Shown here: positions 23,101-44,100 of the stretch, piece by piece
How positions within the stretch are numbered: the first letter of the stretch is position 1
Layout: the number at the start of each line of letters is the position of its first letter
NCBI GenBank assembly: GCA_903813345.2
Contig: CAIIXF020000008.1
Location: 27,204,822-27,268,821, forward strand
Source: Owenia fusiformis
Lineage: Eukaryota > Annelida > Polychaeta > Sabellida > Oweniidae
Reading direction: 5' to 3'
DNA length: 64,000 bases
Position numbers and translations under genes: made by a program
Notes under the pieces: model-generated
What the model saw: only the letters and a program-made list of their open reading frames with translations
What the model was told of the DNA's origin: nothing
Database searches by the model: none

Positions 23101-24439
23101 TTTTAAGAGGTGTATAGTACCTTGAGACTCTCCTAGTAAAATAACGATTCTCTTTTTATTCTCTTGATATGATTATTTCATTTAGGTGCTTAATATTTGT
23201 ACAGTAACACGTCACCCATATCTCTTTACTTTCCTGTGTACATACAAGTTATCGACAGAAACCTTTTTTCTTACTCAAAGTGGTAGGGCTTTACCAACTT
23301 GGCTTGTGACCTAGGTGGTATCTTGTTTCTCTGTTTAGAAGCAACGTTAAAAGCCAAATGGAATCTGATCCGGCTAGCAAAGAACAACAATCAACAGATA
23401 CTACTACCAGATTGGTAACCAAACACTACCGAATTAGCGCCAAATTAACTGCGGTCCTACGGCATGACGTAAGCTAGAGAGGTCATGTGACCTACACGGT
23501 GTAGAATTTCCTAGCCATCAGTAAAATTTACATTTAGGAAATCGGATAATGATAAATGTTAGCTGAAGTCTGGCCATTTAGTTGTAGTTGCTACTGTGAA
23601 TTGAGAAGACCTCGTGTTTAGACCATGTTGCATTCTTCCCTCTAGAAGCTGTCACGGTGCATCATATTCAACACACCAGACTATTTGTGAGCTGGCCTGT
23701 AGCGATGTAGCCTCCATAACAGACTCTTTTATGGCTACCCGCAAAGCGGAGTTTGATTTGAGTCTGTATAGGGCACTGGGAGAATGGTGCCTTATCGCGC
23801 GCCCGATCTAACGCTAGCAGAGTCGAATTTCCTCCTTAACAGCAGGGGCCAAATGAAACATAATGAGATCAGTGAATGTTTGTATAAATTCGAAGTTCTC
23901 GTCTGAGAGGAAACTGCAGGATGTGATGAGACCGGAACAGAATTCAACTTTTGTATCTGACACAGATAAAGCAGGCATCACCACATCTGAACGTGCTCGA
24001 AATTCTGCGAACAGTAGCAATGAAAATCGTTGAAATAAGCTAATTTATCATCTTTATTCTGAAAGCATTTACCACAATACATGGTTTTTTATATGCAGCG
24101 ATGACTTTTTATCTGAGTAGAAAAGATGTATTTTATGGAAAATGAAATATATGGGACATTCATTATGTGGTACAGCAATTGTTTCTCGTGGGTTTGACGA
24201 AATTAATCATTATCACGATATGAAATAAAAGAATCATCCTTTATGGCCGATTTTCATTCAGAGTTAGCACAAAAAGCATTCTAAACGTTTATCTTGCTCT
24301 TTGTTGATGCATTTCGTGTTTTTATCATCAGCACGGCACATGAAGAGGTGGACGAGTGTGTAGTCATAAAAACAACTCACCACATTGTAAATCAGCATAT
24401 TTTACCCAATTTTCTTTACATTATTAATTTGTGTGTGCT
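20102..24439. other. Noncoding DNA upstream of the SIX1/2 gene
   Basis: AT-rich and without a supported gene. It contains a palindromic AGGTCA-type site at 23480-23493 and a GC-richer patch at about 23380-23520. It probably includes regulatory DNA, but the sequence alone does not show which part. Confidence 0.35.
23480..23493. promoter_or_regulatory. Inverted AGGTCA repeat with 2-bp spacer (nuclear-receptor-like site)
   Basis: AGGTCATGTGACCT is a perfect inverted repeat of the AGGTCA half-site, 2.1 kb upstream of the SIX1/2 start. Such a site fits a nuclear receptor dimer in principle. One match of this length can occur by chance. Confidence 0.25.
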
Positions 24440-24640
24440 CTAGTTGAGGTTGATTTTCGCGGATAATGAACTGCCACCTGCCCCGGGGAGAGAGGCTCTG
24501 GAGGTATCAAAAACACACTTACTTTATTTTCCCATAGAGCCCCGGGTATCATATTCAAGGCTTTAGTTCTGTCAATTCGTGGTAATAAGATGATATTATG
24601 GCTCGCCTGTCAATCATTATTAACGACGTAATCCCATTTT
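24440..24640. promoter_or_regulatory. Candidate SIX1/2 upstream regulatory element
   Basis: A patch about 1 kb upstream of the coding start is less AT-rich and dense in motif-like words. These are a CACCTG E-box (24475-24480), the exact PBX-MEIS composite CTGTCAATCA (24607-24616), and TAATCCC, a K50-homeodomain type site (24629-24635). The motif identities are established knowledge. That they act on this gene is inference from position. Confidence 0.3.
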
Positions 24641-25292
24641 TACTTACAATGACTGAATAGTGTAATATTGCGCCGAATGAACATAAGTTAAATCATATAG
24701 TCGAATAGTTATATTAATAGTGGACATTTTACCTATGATTATTTCGGTCAATTTCATTTAGGTTTTTTGGTGCATTTCACTTTGTTATTGACATGCCATC
24801 AAAATAATCATTACATTTCAATCGTGTAAGTCCAGCGTGTCTTATATTAAGCAAATATTTTATTAAAACAAGCAAACCAATTTAAAACGTGTCATAAATA
24901 GTTATTACAATTATTATGTTAACATGATATTTGAATTTGAAATTCGTTGGCTACCATTGCTTGGCAAATTCAACCTATAGACTAATATACACTGCACCTT
25001 AATTGATAAAGTATATTCTTCTGTCCGGATCAGTGGCCATTTGTATGTTTGTCGTCCCTTTTAGATACTGTAAATGTACGACGTTGACATGAAAAAAACG
25101 TATTATCTTGAAATATTTTACACACTGATACATGATAAGAACAAACGTCAAAAATTTGACTGATTTCTGCATTACGACATTGGAGGGATTCGAGATCGAA
25201 TCGAATAACTTATTCAAGCCAAAGTATTTCGCATAAAATTGTGATATATTTCGATCTATACTGATTCCCTCCCCCTGCGGTATAAGGTTACA

Positions 25293-25377
25293 GTGATTGG
25301 CATTGTATCGGGATCTACTAATTATGCGCCGGGCACAGCCTTCATCGGCAAACTTGTAGAGCACCTAATCGACCAAT
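25293..25377 (+). promoter_or_regulatory. Probable SIX1/2 proximal promoter (two CCAAT boxes)
   Basis: An inverted CCAAT (GATTGG, about 25293) and a direct one (GACCAATCAG, 25371-25380) stand about 200-290 bases before the coding start. No TATA box is evident. The transcription start is probably between 25390 and 25480. Confidence 0.4.
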
Positions 25378-25401
25378 CAGAGCAGCCCTGTGGACTGCTA
25401 G

Positions 25402-32657
<7,256 letters not shown>

Positions 32658-33030
32658 GGGTGATGGTCAGGGAGATGGCGACAGTTCTATGGTTGGTAGT
32701 GGCGTAAAACAAGAGGACGACTCGGATCTAGATGACATGACGGCCTTAGGCCATACCGAACTAGACTCACCAACAGGAGGGAACATGTACGCAGATTTAG
32801 TGCAACAAAAATCCTCACCAAGTCAACAACAAGCAAACGCAATGGTTCTGCAATATGCGCAACATCACCAACAAATGCCAATCTCAACGACACACCCCGG
32901 TATCACTCAACCGTCCCAGCAGTCCTTAGGCTTGACTATGACAAACACTAACTCTGGTATACCCCACCCTCAGCATCCGGGCTCTGTTCAAGCACATCCG
33001 GGACTTTTAACAGAATATCAAACACTATGA
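32658..33030 (+). CDS. Six1/2: SIX1/2 homeobox transcription factor, exon 2 (C-terminal tail)
   Basis: Begins at 32658 after a pyrimidine-rich acceptor and completes codon 202 (arginine). The joined coding length is 978 bases, which gives 325 residues and TGA at 33028-33030. The tail (203-325) starts glycine- and aspartate-rich (GDGQGDGDSS, then EDDSDLDDM) and becomes rich in Q, H, P and S (QYAQHHQQMPIS; HPQHPGS). It ends in HPGLLTEYQTL. This composition fits a disordered transcriptional regulatory region. It is unlike the vertebrate SIX1/SIX2 tail, as expected for a region that evolves fast. The phase-2 join and the continued open frame are the evidence that this exon belongs to exon 1; a transcript would settle it. 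Confidence 0.88.
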
Positions 33031-36000
33031 CTCGGCCAAATGACTTGCTGATGTCGACTCGAAAAATCCTGTGGTAATCTAATCAAATCTCGTCCCCACG
33101 ATATCTCGATATCACGTGACAATAAATTGATATCGTCATGCACGAACGATATAAAGAAACACCAACAACGTTGGGCGAAGTGTTACGGTGTCTAGCAAAC
33201 TTTGGAACGCGCGTCACATTAATAAGGACGGTAATGTGTACACATTTTGAGGAGTTATGAAACAATGATTTAAAACATCCAACTTTAATTATACCCCCTA
33301 TTTGTGCTTCTACTGCAATGAATCTCTGAGAGTATTAGATACATTCAAACAAAACAGTATTATTCATTATAAAGGAAAAAGTTAGTATAAACGCAAAGCT
33401 CTGGTAAACAGAAAATATATTACTTCTTTAAACTGTTGAATAATTTTTGAAAAATTGAAGTCATGAATCTACCATAAAATATTATTTTCACGTTTGTATT
33501 CTATAGTCTACACGTGAACTCATATCATTGTGAACAAGGGTGTTATTTTATCACCCTTCTCCACTGCTATACATCATTTCTTATCTTAGATATTCCAGCC
33601 AAACTTTATGTGGGAATCTGTTTTATAACAATCTCCTTCTTGAAATGTTCATTTACAAATCTTTTCATACGATTCTGAACTATTTTCTATGATTTTGATG
33701 ATTGACTCAACGCAAATGAGATTAGTAGTAAGCCAATCTTTATTAAATTATCTAAATAAGAAAATTCATTTACTAAGTTTGGTTTTATTCCTCTGTGGTT
33801 TTCGCTGGAAGTTATTATATTTGTTGCATGTTGCTTCGGTAGAACTTAAGTCGTCTTTATTGTTCTGGATACGTTGGAACATCTAACGTTATATATTATC
33901 ATCATCATCATTATGTTATAGTAAAACTATAGCATTGTGGCTATATCATTGTGTAACATTCATTTTAAAAATGAAATAAAGCATTTATAAGATAGTAAAT
34001 ATAAAAATTAGTTTACTTTTTATCAGAAATTAAATAAAATATGGGGTTTGAAAATGGACTTTGGGCTCGTCAGACTATCCAAAACGGCTGTCCCTCCATC
34101 ATTTGATTTATTATCATTTTAAAATTGGTCATTTTTTGTTTTACTCAAAAGTGATAAGTATATTGAGTAGGGCTAAATTGCAATTGTACGACGGTTGTTG
34201 TGACATTTCGTATATTGGGTTTTGTGTATTTGTTCCTTTCATGTATTGGTCACTGCCCTATCTATTTCAATATATTATATTTTCTTATCCCGATCGTATG
34301 TCTTCATAGTATTATTTATCAGCAAATCACGTAACTTGGATCATTTTATAGAAACGATCGGACAAATGAAGCACCTTGAAGAGTAAACTACCCTGTGAAA
34401 ATTATAAGTTTATTTTGTTACGCCTGTTAGACTTGCCCACATTCCTAAATATACCTGGTCAAGCATTGTAAACTTATAATTAAGCGAATCGGATGACTCT
34501 AGATGTCATATATCACACAAAATCACACCTTTTATGTGAAAAGAAAGTTGTTTGGGTCTAGACTCCGAGTCTGCGATATGCTATATCACCATTTTAGTTA
34601 TCACCTTCACTCAATACACTTTAGAATAAAATTGATGCCTTTTTCAATGGATAAAAACGTATTTCTCATAGAATAGAACGAGTATTCAAAACTAAGTGAT
34701 CTTTTTCTTGTTTGGACGAACTGTCACAAAATGATGTTTCTCACACATCAGATCACAATTTCTAAATGTCTTTGTTTCTCACGATGAAACTATGCAATGC
34801 TAAAAGACAATTTATTTTCGCAATATTTTCGAGAATGATGAAGAAATCTTGATAATGTTACCAGTGCAGTGACAAATGCATCGGCCAGTGCGATGGTTAC
34901 AAGATACCATCGTAACTGGTAAGAATATGTTCGGATGAAGGACAGCGATAATGACGGTGACGAATGTATTTTTTACTTAAGTTAACACCTTATAACAAAT
35001 AACATTGCGACGGTTCTCTATGTGCAGTCGGTCATAGTCAAAGCAATGATTGTACTTTAATGCATCTCATGAATATTTATATGATTGTTCAGTCCTTATA
35101 GTCATTATTACAACTGTCAAAGCTATAATTGATTATAGAAAATAGTATTACTGTCAATAGTAAAATCTACATTGCATTGGGTATTCCTTCACAAACCATA
35201 TCAGACAAAATGTCATTTTGAACTTGCTATAGTAAAAACTGATCAAAAACAGATTAACAAAGACAGGTTCATATCCCCTTGATTCAATTATCTATCGTCA
35301 ACTCCACATGTAGCGACAAATGAAGAAAGCATTGTACATCATACATTATGTTATATATCTGAATGATCGAAAGCATTACACAAATACTAAATGACTATTT
35401 GAATTCACAAATAGCGTCTTGTCAAATCTTTTTAAAGGCCTAGATTTTAAAGAATTTCAAGACATTCAATTTACATTACATTGAACAAATGACATTTAAG
35501 AAATTCCAAATTTCTAAACAGCTTAATGCTCTTCTTTCTTATTTCAATATACAATCCAGAATTAATGTGTAAATATTTGAACTTTTAGAAGACTGAACCT
35601 AAAGGATTATTGGAAGGCATTTGATCAAGTGAAAACATTAAAATTCTAATTCACGTGTTGCAAAAGTGTCATTTTGACTTTTTCAGTCGTGCGTTTTATG
35701 TTTAAATCAAGTCTAATCATAGCAACTAAAATTGTCTGCTGTCAAAATATCTAAAATGTTCCTGGATTGTTCACATTAGGGTTCGATCAACAATTGCAGT
35801 TTTGAACATGCATATAAATTTGTAAATGCTTCACTATCTTAATAGGCTATATCAGAACATTAAAGGAAAACCTCATTAGTATTTGCCATAGTCATTAATT
35901 TCAAAAAGGGTGAAATGTAAACAATTTAAAACATTAAACATGATTGACAACAGTTCTCGGTTTAGACAATTGAACCCAAAACGTTATTTACAGCTACACA

Positions 36001-37045
36001 TAATGCATAAACAATTTTTAAATATTATTCCAACTGAATATAATGTTTCTATATTTTCGTTAATGCAAGCAATATTTATGTAGTAGGGAACGTTAGTGTA
36101 AGAGAAGTATAAAGGACCCCCAACTAAACTGTTATTTCATTTGAGAATGAACAACAACAATCCCCCACAGCTGCTAAGTCGAGTCTACATCTATACCTCT
36201 CTATTTCAAAACTCTTGATTCTAATTCTCCCATTTCAGTTGAAGTATACATTTCTAAAGTTCGACAATGTTCTTTACAATTGTGTTTGCTCTCTTAAGAG
36301 ACGTAAAAACGCGATGCTTATTTAGGAATATTGTTCTCACATTTAAATGTGTGCTTGACTTAAACTGGTTTAAAAGAAATAAAGCCAGTTCTACGTAAAT
36401 GACTAAGATCCTTCAGAACTAAGTATATTATTCCCAAACAATCGCAGAACCGTGAATACTTTGCTGTAAATGTATGAACGTTAAGTGTTATTGTATTTTG
36501 TTTATTAAGATAATTTTGTAAATGTATAATCAAAAATGATTTTTTACTCACGCTTTAAAATCACATGAAATTAAAGTCGGATACCAACTTTATGTGAGTG
36601 TTAAAATTACACTCCCCTCCACGTGTTTGCCACCCAAAATTCTTTCCACTATACTACATTTTAAAGCCAGTCTATGTTTTTTCATCATATACATTAGATT
36701 GGAATTGGTTGACAGATTTGATCAAATTTTCAAAATCACAATGTCCATAAATTTGGGTAGATTATCCATTCACCACAGTATTGTTACTTGTAGAATTTAT
36801 TTCCATCGAGACAATTAACATCGCTGAGTTTGACAAAAAATTAAAAGTTCTCCCAGAGGCAAAAGTTCTAGATCGTTTAAGTCAAAATTTATTTTCCACA
36901 AAATCTCATTGAAAGAAGAAGAGATAGAAATGATTTAAAATGACTTTGGGCCTTTATAATTCTTTAGTTTCTGATGCAATTAACACATAACAATTCTTAC
37001 CCATCATTGTATATTTGTTGAAATGGTTTGCTTTTGCATCTCCTT
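33031..37045. other. SIX1/2 3' UTR and downstream noncoding DNA
   Basis: AATAAA words stand at 33121-33126 (close to the stop) and 33975-33980, and either could end the transcript. A short (ATC)n run lies near 33898. The rest is AT-rich with no supported gene. Confidence 0.4.
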
Positions 37046-38106
37046 TGATTTATAACTATTATATGCTATTTGCCTTATCTTTCATTTATTTTTCATTTTT
37101 TTGTTCATTTATACGTTTGATATGCCTTTTGCCTTTCCTTGTTCATGTATAAGTGTGATATGCAATTTGTCTTTCATTGTTCAATTATAAGTTTGATGCT
37201 ATTTGCCTTTCCTTGTTCATTTATAAGTGTGATGTGCGATTTCCCTTTCCTTGTTCATTTATAAGTGTGATATGCAATTTGTCTTTTATTGTTCAATTAT
37301 CAGTTTGATATGGTATTTACCTTTCCTTGTTCATTTATAGATATGATATAATATCTACTATTTGATTTTCCTTGTTCATTTATAACTTTGAAATGCTATT
37401 TGTGACATTCTATTTGTCTTTCTTTGTTCATTTATGAGTTTGATATGCTTTTTGTTTTTCCGTTTTCATGTTTAGTTCCTTGTTCATTTATAAGTGTGAC
37501 AAACTATTTGTCTTTCCTTGTTCAATCATAAGTTGGATAAACTATTTGTCTTTGCTTGTTCAATCATAAGTTGGATAAACTATTTGTATTTCCTTGTTCA
37601 TTTATAAGTGTGATAAACTATTTGTCTTTCCTTGTTCATTTATAACTTTGAAATGCTATTTGTGGCATTCTTTTTTTCCTTTCCTTGCTAATTTATAAGT
37701 GTAATATGCTATTTGCCTTTTCTTGTTTATTTATAAGTTTGATATGCTTTTTGTTTTTCCGTTTTCATTTTTAGTTCCTTGTTCATTTATAAGTGTGATA
37801 AACTATTTGTCTTTCCTTGTTCATTTATAACTTTAAAATGCAATTGTGACATTATATTTGTCTTTCCTTGTTCATTTATAGGTGTGATATGCTATTTGCC
37901 TTTTCTTGTTCATTTATAAGTTTGTTTTTCCGTTATCATGTTTAGTTCCTTGTTCATTTATAAGTGTGATAAACTATTCGTCTTTCCTTGTTCAATCATA
38001 AGTTGGATATACTATTTGTCTTTCCTTGTTCATTTATAAGTGTGATATACTATTTGCTTTTCCGTGTTCATTCATACGTTTGATATGCTATTTGTCTATT
38101 TGTCTT
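37046..38106. repeat. ~39-bp minisatellite spanning about 1 kb
   Basis: The unit runs TTCATTTATAAGTGTGATAT then GCTATTTGTCTTTCCTTG, with many variants (CAATCATAAGTTGGATAAAC; GTGACATTCTATTTG). A longer block, with TTTTTCCGTTTTCAT and TTTAGTTCCTTGTTC, recurs near 37450, 37750 and 37925. The array therefore also shows higher-order duplication. No reading frame runs through it. Confidence 0.92.
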
Positions 38107-41100
38107 GTTGATGGAATTCATGGACATGTTTCCAAGAAAAATACGAAATGAAACTACCTAAATTTGAATTCAAGTAGTTAAGGAAACAATGACAAAACAG
38201 TAAAAATCCTCGATATGATAGATAACAAAGTAAGTGATATATCAATTGCAAAGTATTACATAACTATTCTTAGAAAGAAGTAAATTAAATGCATTGATAT
38301 TTTTTACAAATCTTACTTTTATAAAGTGAATTAAGTGTGTGCATTTACTGGAATGTAACAAGCCATACAAAGTATTGCTGTCACCATCATGACAATTGTT
38401 TAACTCATACAAAAGTGTTGCATATTATTATGTCACCATATTAGAAGTTAATGCAATATTTTTTTATTATGTTAATTTATTTTAATAGGTTACTGTTAAT
38501 ATCGACATTTTGTGACAGCAGTGTCAAAAATATTAAGGTTACCAGTCTACTAAGCACAAGTCAGTAATAGAAGTCTGTAATTGCGTTTTTGCTCCTCCAA
38601 GTTAAATTACTTGCTCCTTTTTCTAACTTTTTACCTTGGCCATAAAAGAAAAATATATAAAAATGAAAGCATTTATAAGTTAAGTGGATATAAAATGACA
38701 TGGGTTGAATATTACCTTGTGAATTCAGATAAATGTGAAAAGAAATATCTTTTGATGAACTCCGGGGATCTTTTTCTACTGTTCTGAATAGACGAGATGT
38801 GATGAAGGTTCATTTTTATTTAGTTCTTTTTCACTGTGCATGTACCAAAACTGTCGTTATAACCAATGGTACAGAGAAAATAATGTCGTATTTGAATCAT
38901 AGCGTGAAAACATGATCTCCAGACAGAAATGGTTGGCATTTCTTTAGGCTACATGGCAATATATCACTTTAATACAGTCACGGAGACACAGTACATCATG
39001 GGTCTCACCTATGAGGTGTATGGACAACTACGAGACTAATCATTCAGGGGTTGATGGGTTAGACATATCTAAAAGGAGTTACGAGTCCATGAAGAGACCG
39101 TTTCCTCTGTTTAGAGAGGCAGGACTTATGACTTCAGTCATCAGATGGATTTCTGTTGGTTTTAACGGGTGAATTATGGTGAAGTCGAGTGAAATTAAAC
39201 ACCGGTCACACTGCTCGACACTGTGGTTGATTATACAGTGCAGCAAAAAATGTTTAGATTCGGTGGGGTTTTTCTGGAGCCTTAGACACAGGGGGTCCAT
39301 GGGGCTCTATAGTAAGTAGTATATTAAATTCACATTATAATATGCCTATGTCTCTACACATTGTTCATACTACAATAGAAAAACTGACGACAGTAGAGTG
39401 GAGGGGTGGAACCGTCTATGAAAAATCACAGTTTGAAAACTAACTCTGGTAAATCACTATGGTAGAAAGCCCCAGTGACAGGGCACCTGCTATTGAAATT
39501 AGACTCTTATATATCTCTCCCCACTTTAGGTGTCGTCTTGCGTGTTCACTGTCTGCCATTGGCTAATATATTTTTATTTGATGTACTCTTTTGATCCGTA
39601 CCACTTACTCTTTTTATGCCCCATATGGGCCAAGCGGCCGCAAGTGCTGCTTTTCTAACCAAGTGCGGGCCAGTTGTAACAACATTTTAGAAAAATACAG
39701 GGGGTTCATACGGAGATTCAGAAATTTAATAAAAAAATAGCTATAATTATTTTCATGTAATATTGATCAAAAGGATTGTAACTTAAACATTTTATATTGA
39801 TAAAAAGTGTTGTACATTTATTACTAATTCACTATTTGAAGTCATTGCAATTTATTTTTAAGAAAGCATTTATACTTTCTAAATATAATTTGAATATGGT
39901 TTCAGATTACTTCTACAGTCTTTGTAAACAAACATTACACGTCAATCCCCATCGAAAACAAACATCTGTAAAAGTCTAATAGTCACTAGATATACATGGG
40001 CTACTTAGTAGTATTTAATATAACAAATAAAAAAGTTGAACAATGCTAAGCCTCCAAAAGCCATTACTATAAAAATAAGTCGTAAACCAACAATTCATTG
40101 CCATGTAAAACACCCCAATGCAAATACGAAGGAAACTTGAGATGTTCAAATACAAAAGGTACAAATATCACCGGAATACTAAGTATGTAAGAAAGAAATG
40201 GAAAAATTTAATTGAAGATATTCACCATCAAAGCCGCGCCATCTTGTGAACACTTATCGCATTAATTTTTTAAAAATAATAACGCTTCTATAATAATGTT
40301 TATGGTCCTAAGGTTAAGAGGATGAATAAAGAACGTAATTTATGACCCATTGTAGGCAGGGTGGTTACATCTGGGACATTTTATGACTTTTTTCCAAGGT
40401 CTTTCATGAAACATAAGTTTAAAACTTGTTGAAATATATGATTACGCAGTGCATCCATTTACAGATAAAACCAGTTAATTAGATAATTATAGGAACCCCC
40501 CAGGTCGAATAACTGTGAATTACTACAAATGAAAATAAAGCCATTTTAATTAAAGGGAAATCAGAGATAGCATGGAGTTTTATAACAATTGTCTCAGTTT
40601 CAATTTTGTCCAGCCTCATATCATTCTTTGACATGCCCATTTCTAAATGTTCTAAGGTCATTCAACAGAATAATCTTGTGTTCATATTTTACAAATGTGG
40701 TTGTCCAATTTAATTTTATCATTTTGATGGACTCACAGATCTAAAAATTCTAAATAGCTTCATCATTTGGTATCATGATATAATAATCATTTGAAACTTA
40801 TAATTGTTGCTTACAACTTTATAACATGTATACCCCGATTCTAGCTTTAAACTATTGAGGTTTATTTTAACTGTTAATGATGTTCATTGAAATTCACTGT
40901 AAACTGTTTTTGTATTCCTCAGAAATATTGTTTTAACAAACCACCAAATATCAAGTATAAAAAAGTAACTGCTGCATTTCTAGTATAAGTTGTTCTAATG
41001 ATTACTTGTAAAATAACTTCTCCCGAGTCCTGATCCACCTAAAATAAAATATTGTTTCAATATCTAGAATCTCCGATCACAATGCAACACAATTGCAAAT

Positions 41101-44100
41101 TATGGAACGGGCATTTCGAATTGTCATTCTTGTGATTATATTTTGCCCAAATAAAGGCAGGATGTGACCCGGATGTGACAACTGAGGCTAGTGCAATAGG
41201 CACAACAATGGAGAAAACGTTATCTCAACAATATTATTTGTTGGAGGAAGTACGAGCCCCGGGGTAATAGGGAAACGTCCAGGGTCCTGGGCGAATGTCC
41301 TCCATGAATAGAGTTCATCAGATCATTTGTCCAGGGAACAAGATGGTTACACAGCTTTATTACTTTGACTTTCGTTTCCATAAATTTATAAGCTAGTTGT
41401 CACATATGTTACACGCATGGTCCACTAGTTATAATGTGGATACTCCCGACTTGCAATTTTATTAAATAAATTGTTAATCTTGTGATTTCGAAACCAATAA
41501 TTATTTCAAAAAGTAAAATTGTTTACAAGTGCACTTGATATACCGATCACTTCTTTTATTCAACACATGCACTCGCGATCGCATTATTTAGTCATGCCAA
41601 TCGCAAATTCATATTATGAATATATGACATAAACAATGGACGCGTATCACAATCACCATTCATGTGCTTATCCATGATGCATATTTATTTGTTCATTTAT
41701 TTAATTATTTATTTATTATGAAGTGTTAATTTTGTGTGTTGTTATATATACTGTTTTCTGTTGTATTGATATATTGTAAAATTAGTGTTTACTTTGTGTA
41801 CACTTAACCTTTTATGGGTATGAATGTGTAATAAAGTTCATAAATCTAAATCTAAATCTATTAATTTATTTGCACAGTTTTTACTTGTAATACACAATTA
41901 CTTAATGATTTAAGTAAAATATTTAATTTAACAATAATATTATTAAATTATTTCTTTAGTAAAGATTTTATTTTAAAACGATTCTTGCTTAATTTGTTGA
42001 ACTCTTTCTAAACATACGTTCGTGAATAACTCAGATTTTTATTTGATTTCCATGGAAACAAATGCTCATTTATAATTGGTACCTGTTACACCAACTATAC
42101 TATTTAATAAATCCTCTTTTAATTGCAGGTGAAATATTCATTATTCTTTTATAATTGCTTAATAATCAACATATCGATATGTTGTGACAATGGATGGCCC
42201 TTTTTTAATAGCGTGAGTTGAGTTTAAACCATTCCTAAAACAAACACATTTTACAGCACGCTTATTTTCTGTCTCTTATCGTTGGGAGATAAAAATGATC
42301 TGTCAACTGCTTACAATTTTATTCTATTTTTCCTAGCATATATAAGTTTAAGCCTATTGAAAAACAGGAGTAAAACAGCATTGCTGCTAATGACAAGCGA
42401 AGTGGTAATTTGTATATTTAATATATCTGGCATTTCAGCTAATGTTAATCAGATAGTACTGCCCTGTAATTAAAAACAATTCAATGATTCAGAATACGTT
42501 GAATTAAACGTCATATTTGGTCCTTTTCGCAACAAATTTATCAAATCGAAATGACAAGACATTGGTGTATATTGTGCTAAAACATGATCTCATACGTCAG
42601 ATAGGAGATTTTGGAGATACTCCTATACACACATAAGATTTATAGCTTCGGTACCATGCTTTTTGCTCATTGGTTTCGGTTGTATTCCGACTTTGATTCA
42701 GTCATCTAGTTACCTTTCTTTATGTTTTTTCAATACGCCGTTCCTCATAATCTGTCACACTAGTCTATCCATGCACCTACTACAATTGCAAATGTGTATC
42801 TTTCCATCTTGTCGCACTTGAAATAAATGACTAACCAACAAACAAACAGTAGCATATGATGAACAAACGTAATTCCATATTATCTAATATACCATATCAA
42901 AAATCAAATGCCATTCAAAATCTAGGTTCTAGTTAGCTCGTTTTTCTCCGTGACCTTCACCTCAGATGGATATGAGGCCAAGTCAGTCTTTGAATTAGGG
43001 CACAAAAAGGTTCTACAGTTGAGTTCTACAAGCTCTTCTTGTGGACTTGGTAATTATATCCAATTAGAGGCGATTGTTTATTTGCTCCAGTGTCTAAGCA
43101 GCAATGGTAGTAGGATTTGTGTAGAAAGTCTGAACATCTTCGTATGTTCTCTGGAGAGAATCTGACTCCTCGTGGCCCAGCAGGAGTCATTGGTTACATC
43201 AACAGAGGCTGTTGTGGATCATGTCTCGCGGCCTCAACTCAGCCTTCCATCTCTATTGATACAGAAATACGAGCAGAGTGGGAATGGTGGGGGATTCAAA
43301 TTTGGAACGCTCAAATATCACCAATATTTGGGTAAGAACACTCCCATAGATTGTTTTTAAGCTATCATTGCACATAACTTATAAATAAGAATACAATCTA
43401 AGGGTTTTAGGTAACCAGAAACAAGGTTGTTCTTCGGTGAACATTTTTCGTGCCCCGCAACTCCCAGGAGACACTGAACTATATTTGACAGATTCTGGCA
43501 TCTTATTTATGCTTCCCCTTGCATTCATATTCAATATTTTTCAACAAAATATACGAAACAAGACATGGAACTGTATAATGTGTTTTGACTTGGACGTTGC
43601 CACGTAAAGTTGTTTCTGCAAATGTAGTGAGTGGCATTTCCATTGAAATACCAACACACCCTAGGCGAGTGAACAAATGGTAAAACGCCTTGTTCTCGGG
43701 ATTCCAAAACATTACTTAAGCGCTACTGGCATATGAAAGGTATTACACTGCCGGTACGAAAGCATAAACAAATAAAATGTTTTGGCAGAACTTCGAGGGA
43801 GCGTTCATATCTTGAAGTTTAGTAGTTCTAGTGATCATGATGGTTTGTAGCAAATGATTCCTGTTACCTCAGCAATACCCGTCCATGATCTACTTCGTCT
43901 CTAAATATCACTACCATTTTGAACTCATTTGTGCGCTTGTGGAATAACAGCTGATTTAAATCCGTGTCGATGTAGATTATAAAAAGATGATAACTCAAAG
44001 ATCATCGTATTATCTTGAGCAATTCCCCCGAAATAAGTTCAAAAAGAAATGTTCTCTTGCAACGCAATCTTACAAATACAGATGGAACATTTTGATTTAA

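Noticed and set aside
43117-43360. Overlapping open frames at 43.1-43.4 kb
   Set aside because: Several frames are open at once in a less AT-rich patch, and none has a motif or consistent coding character.
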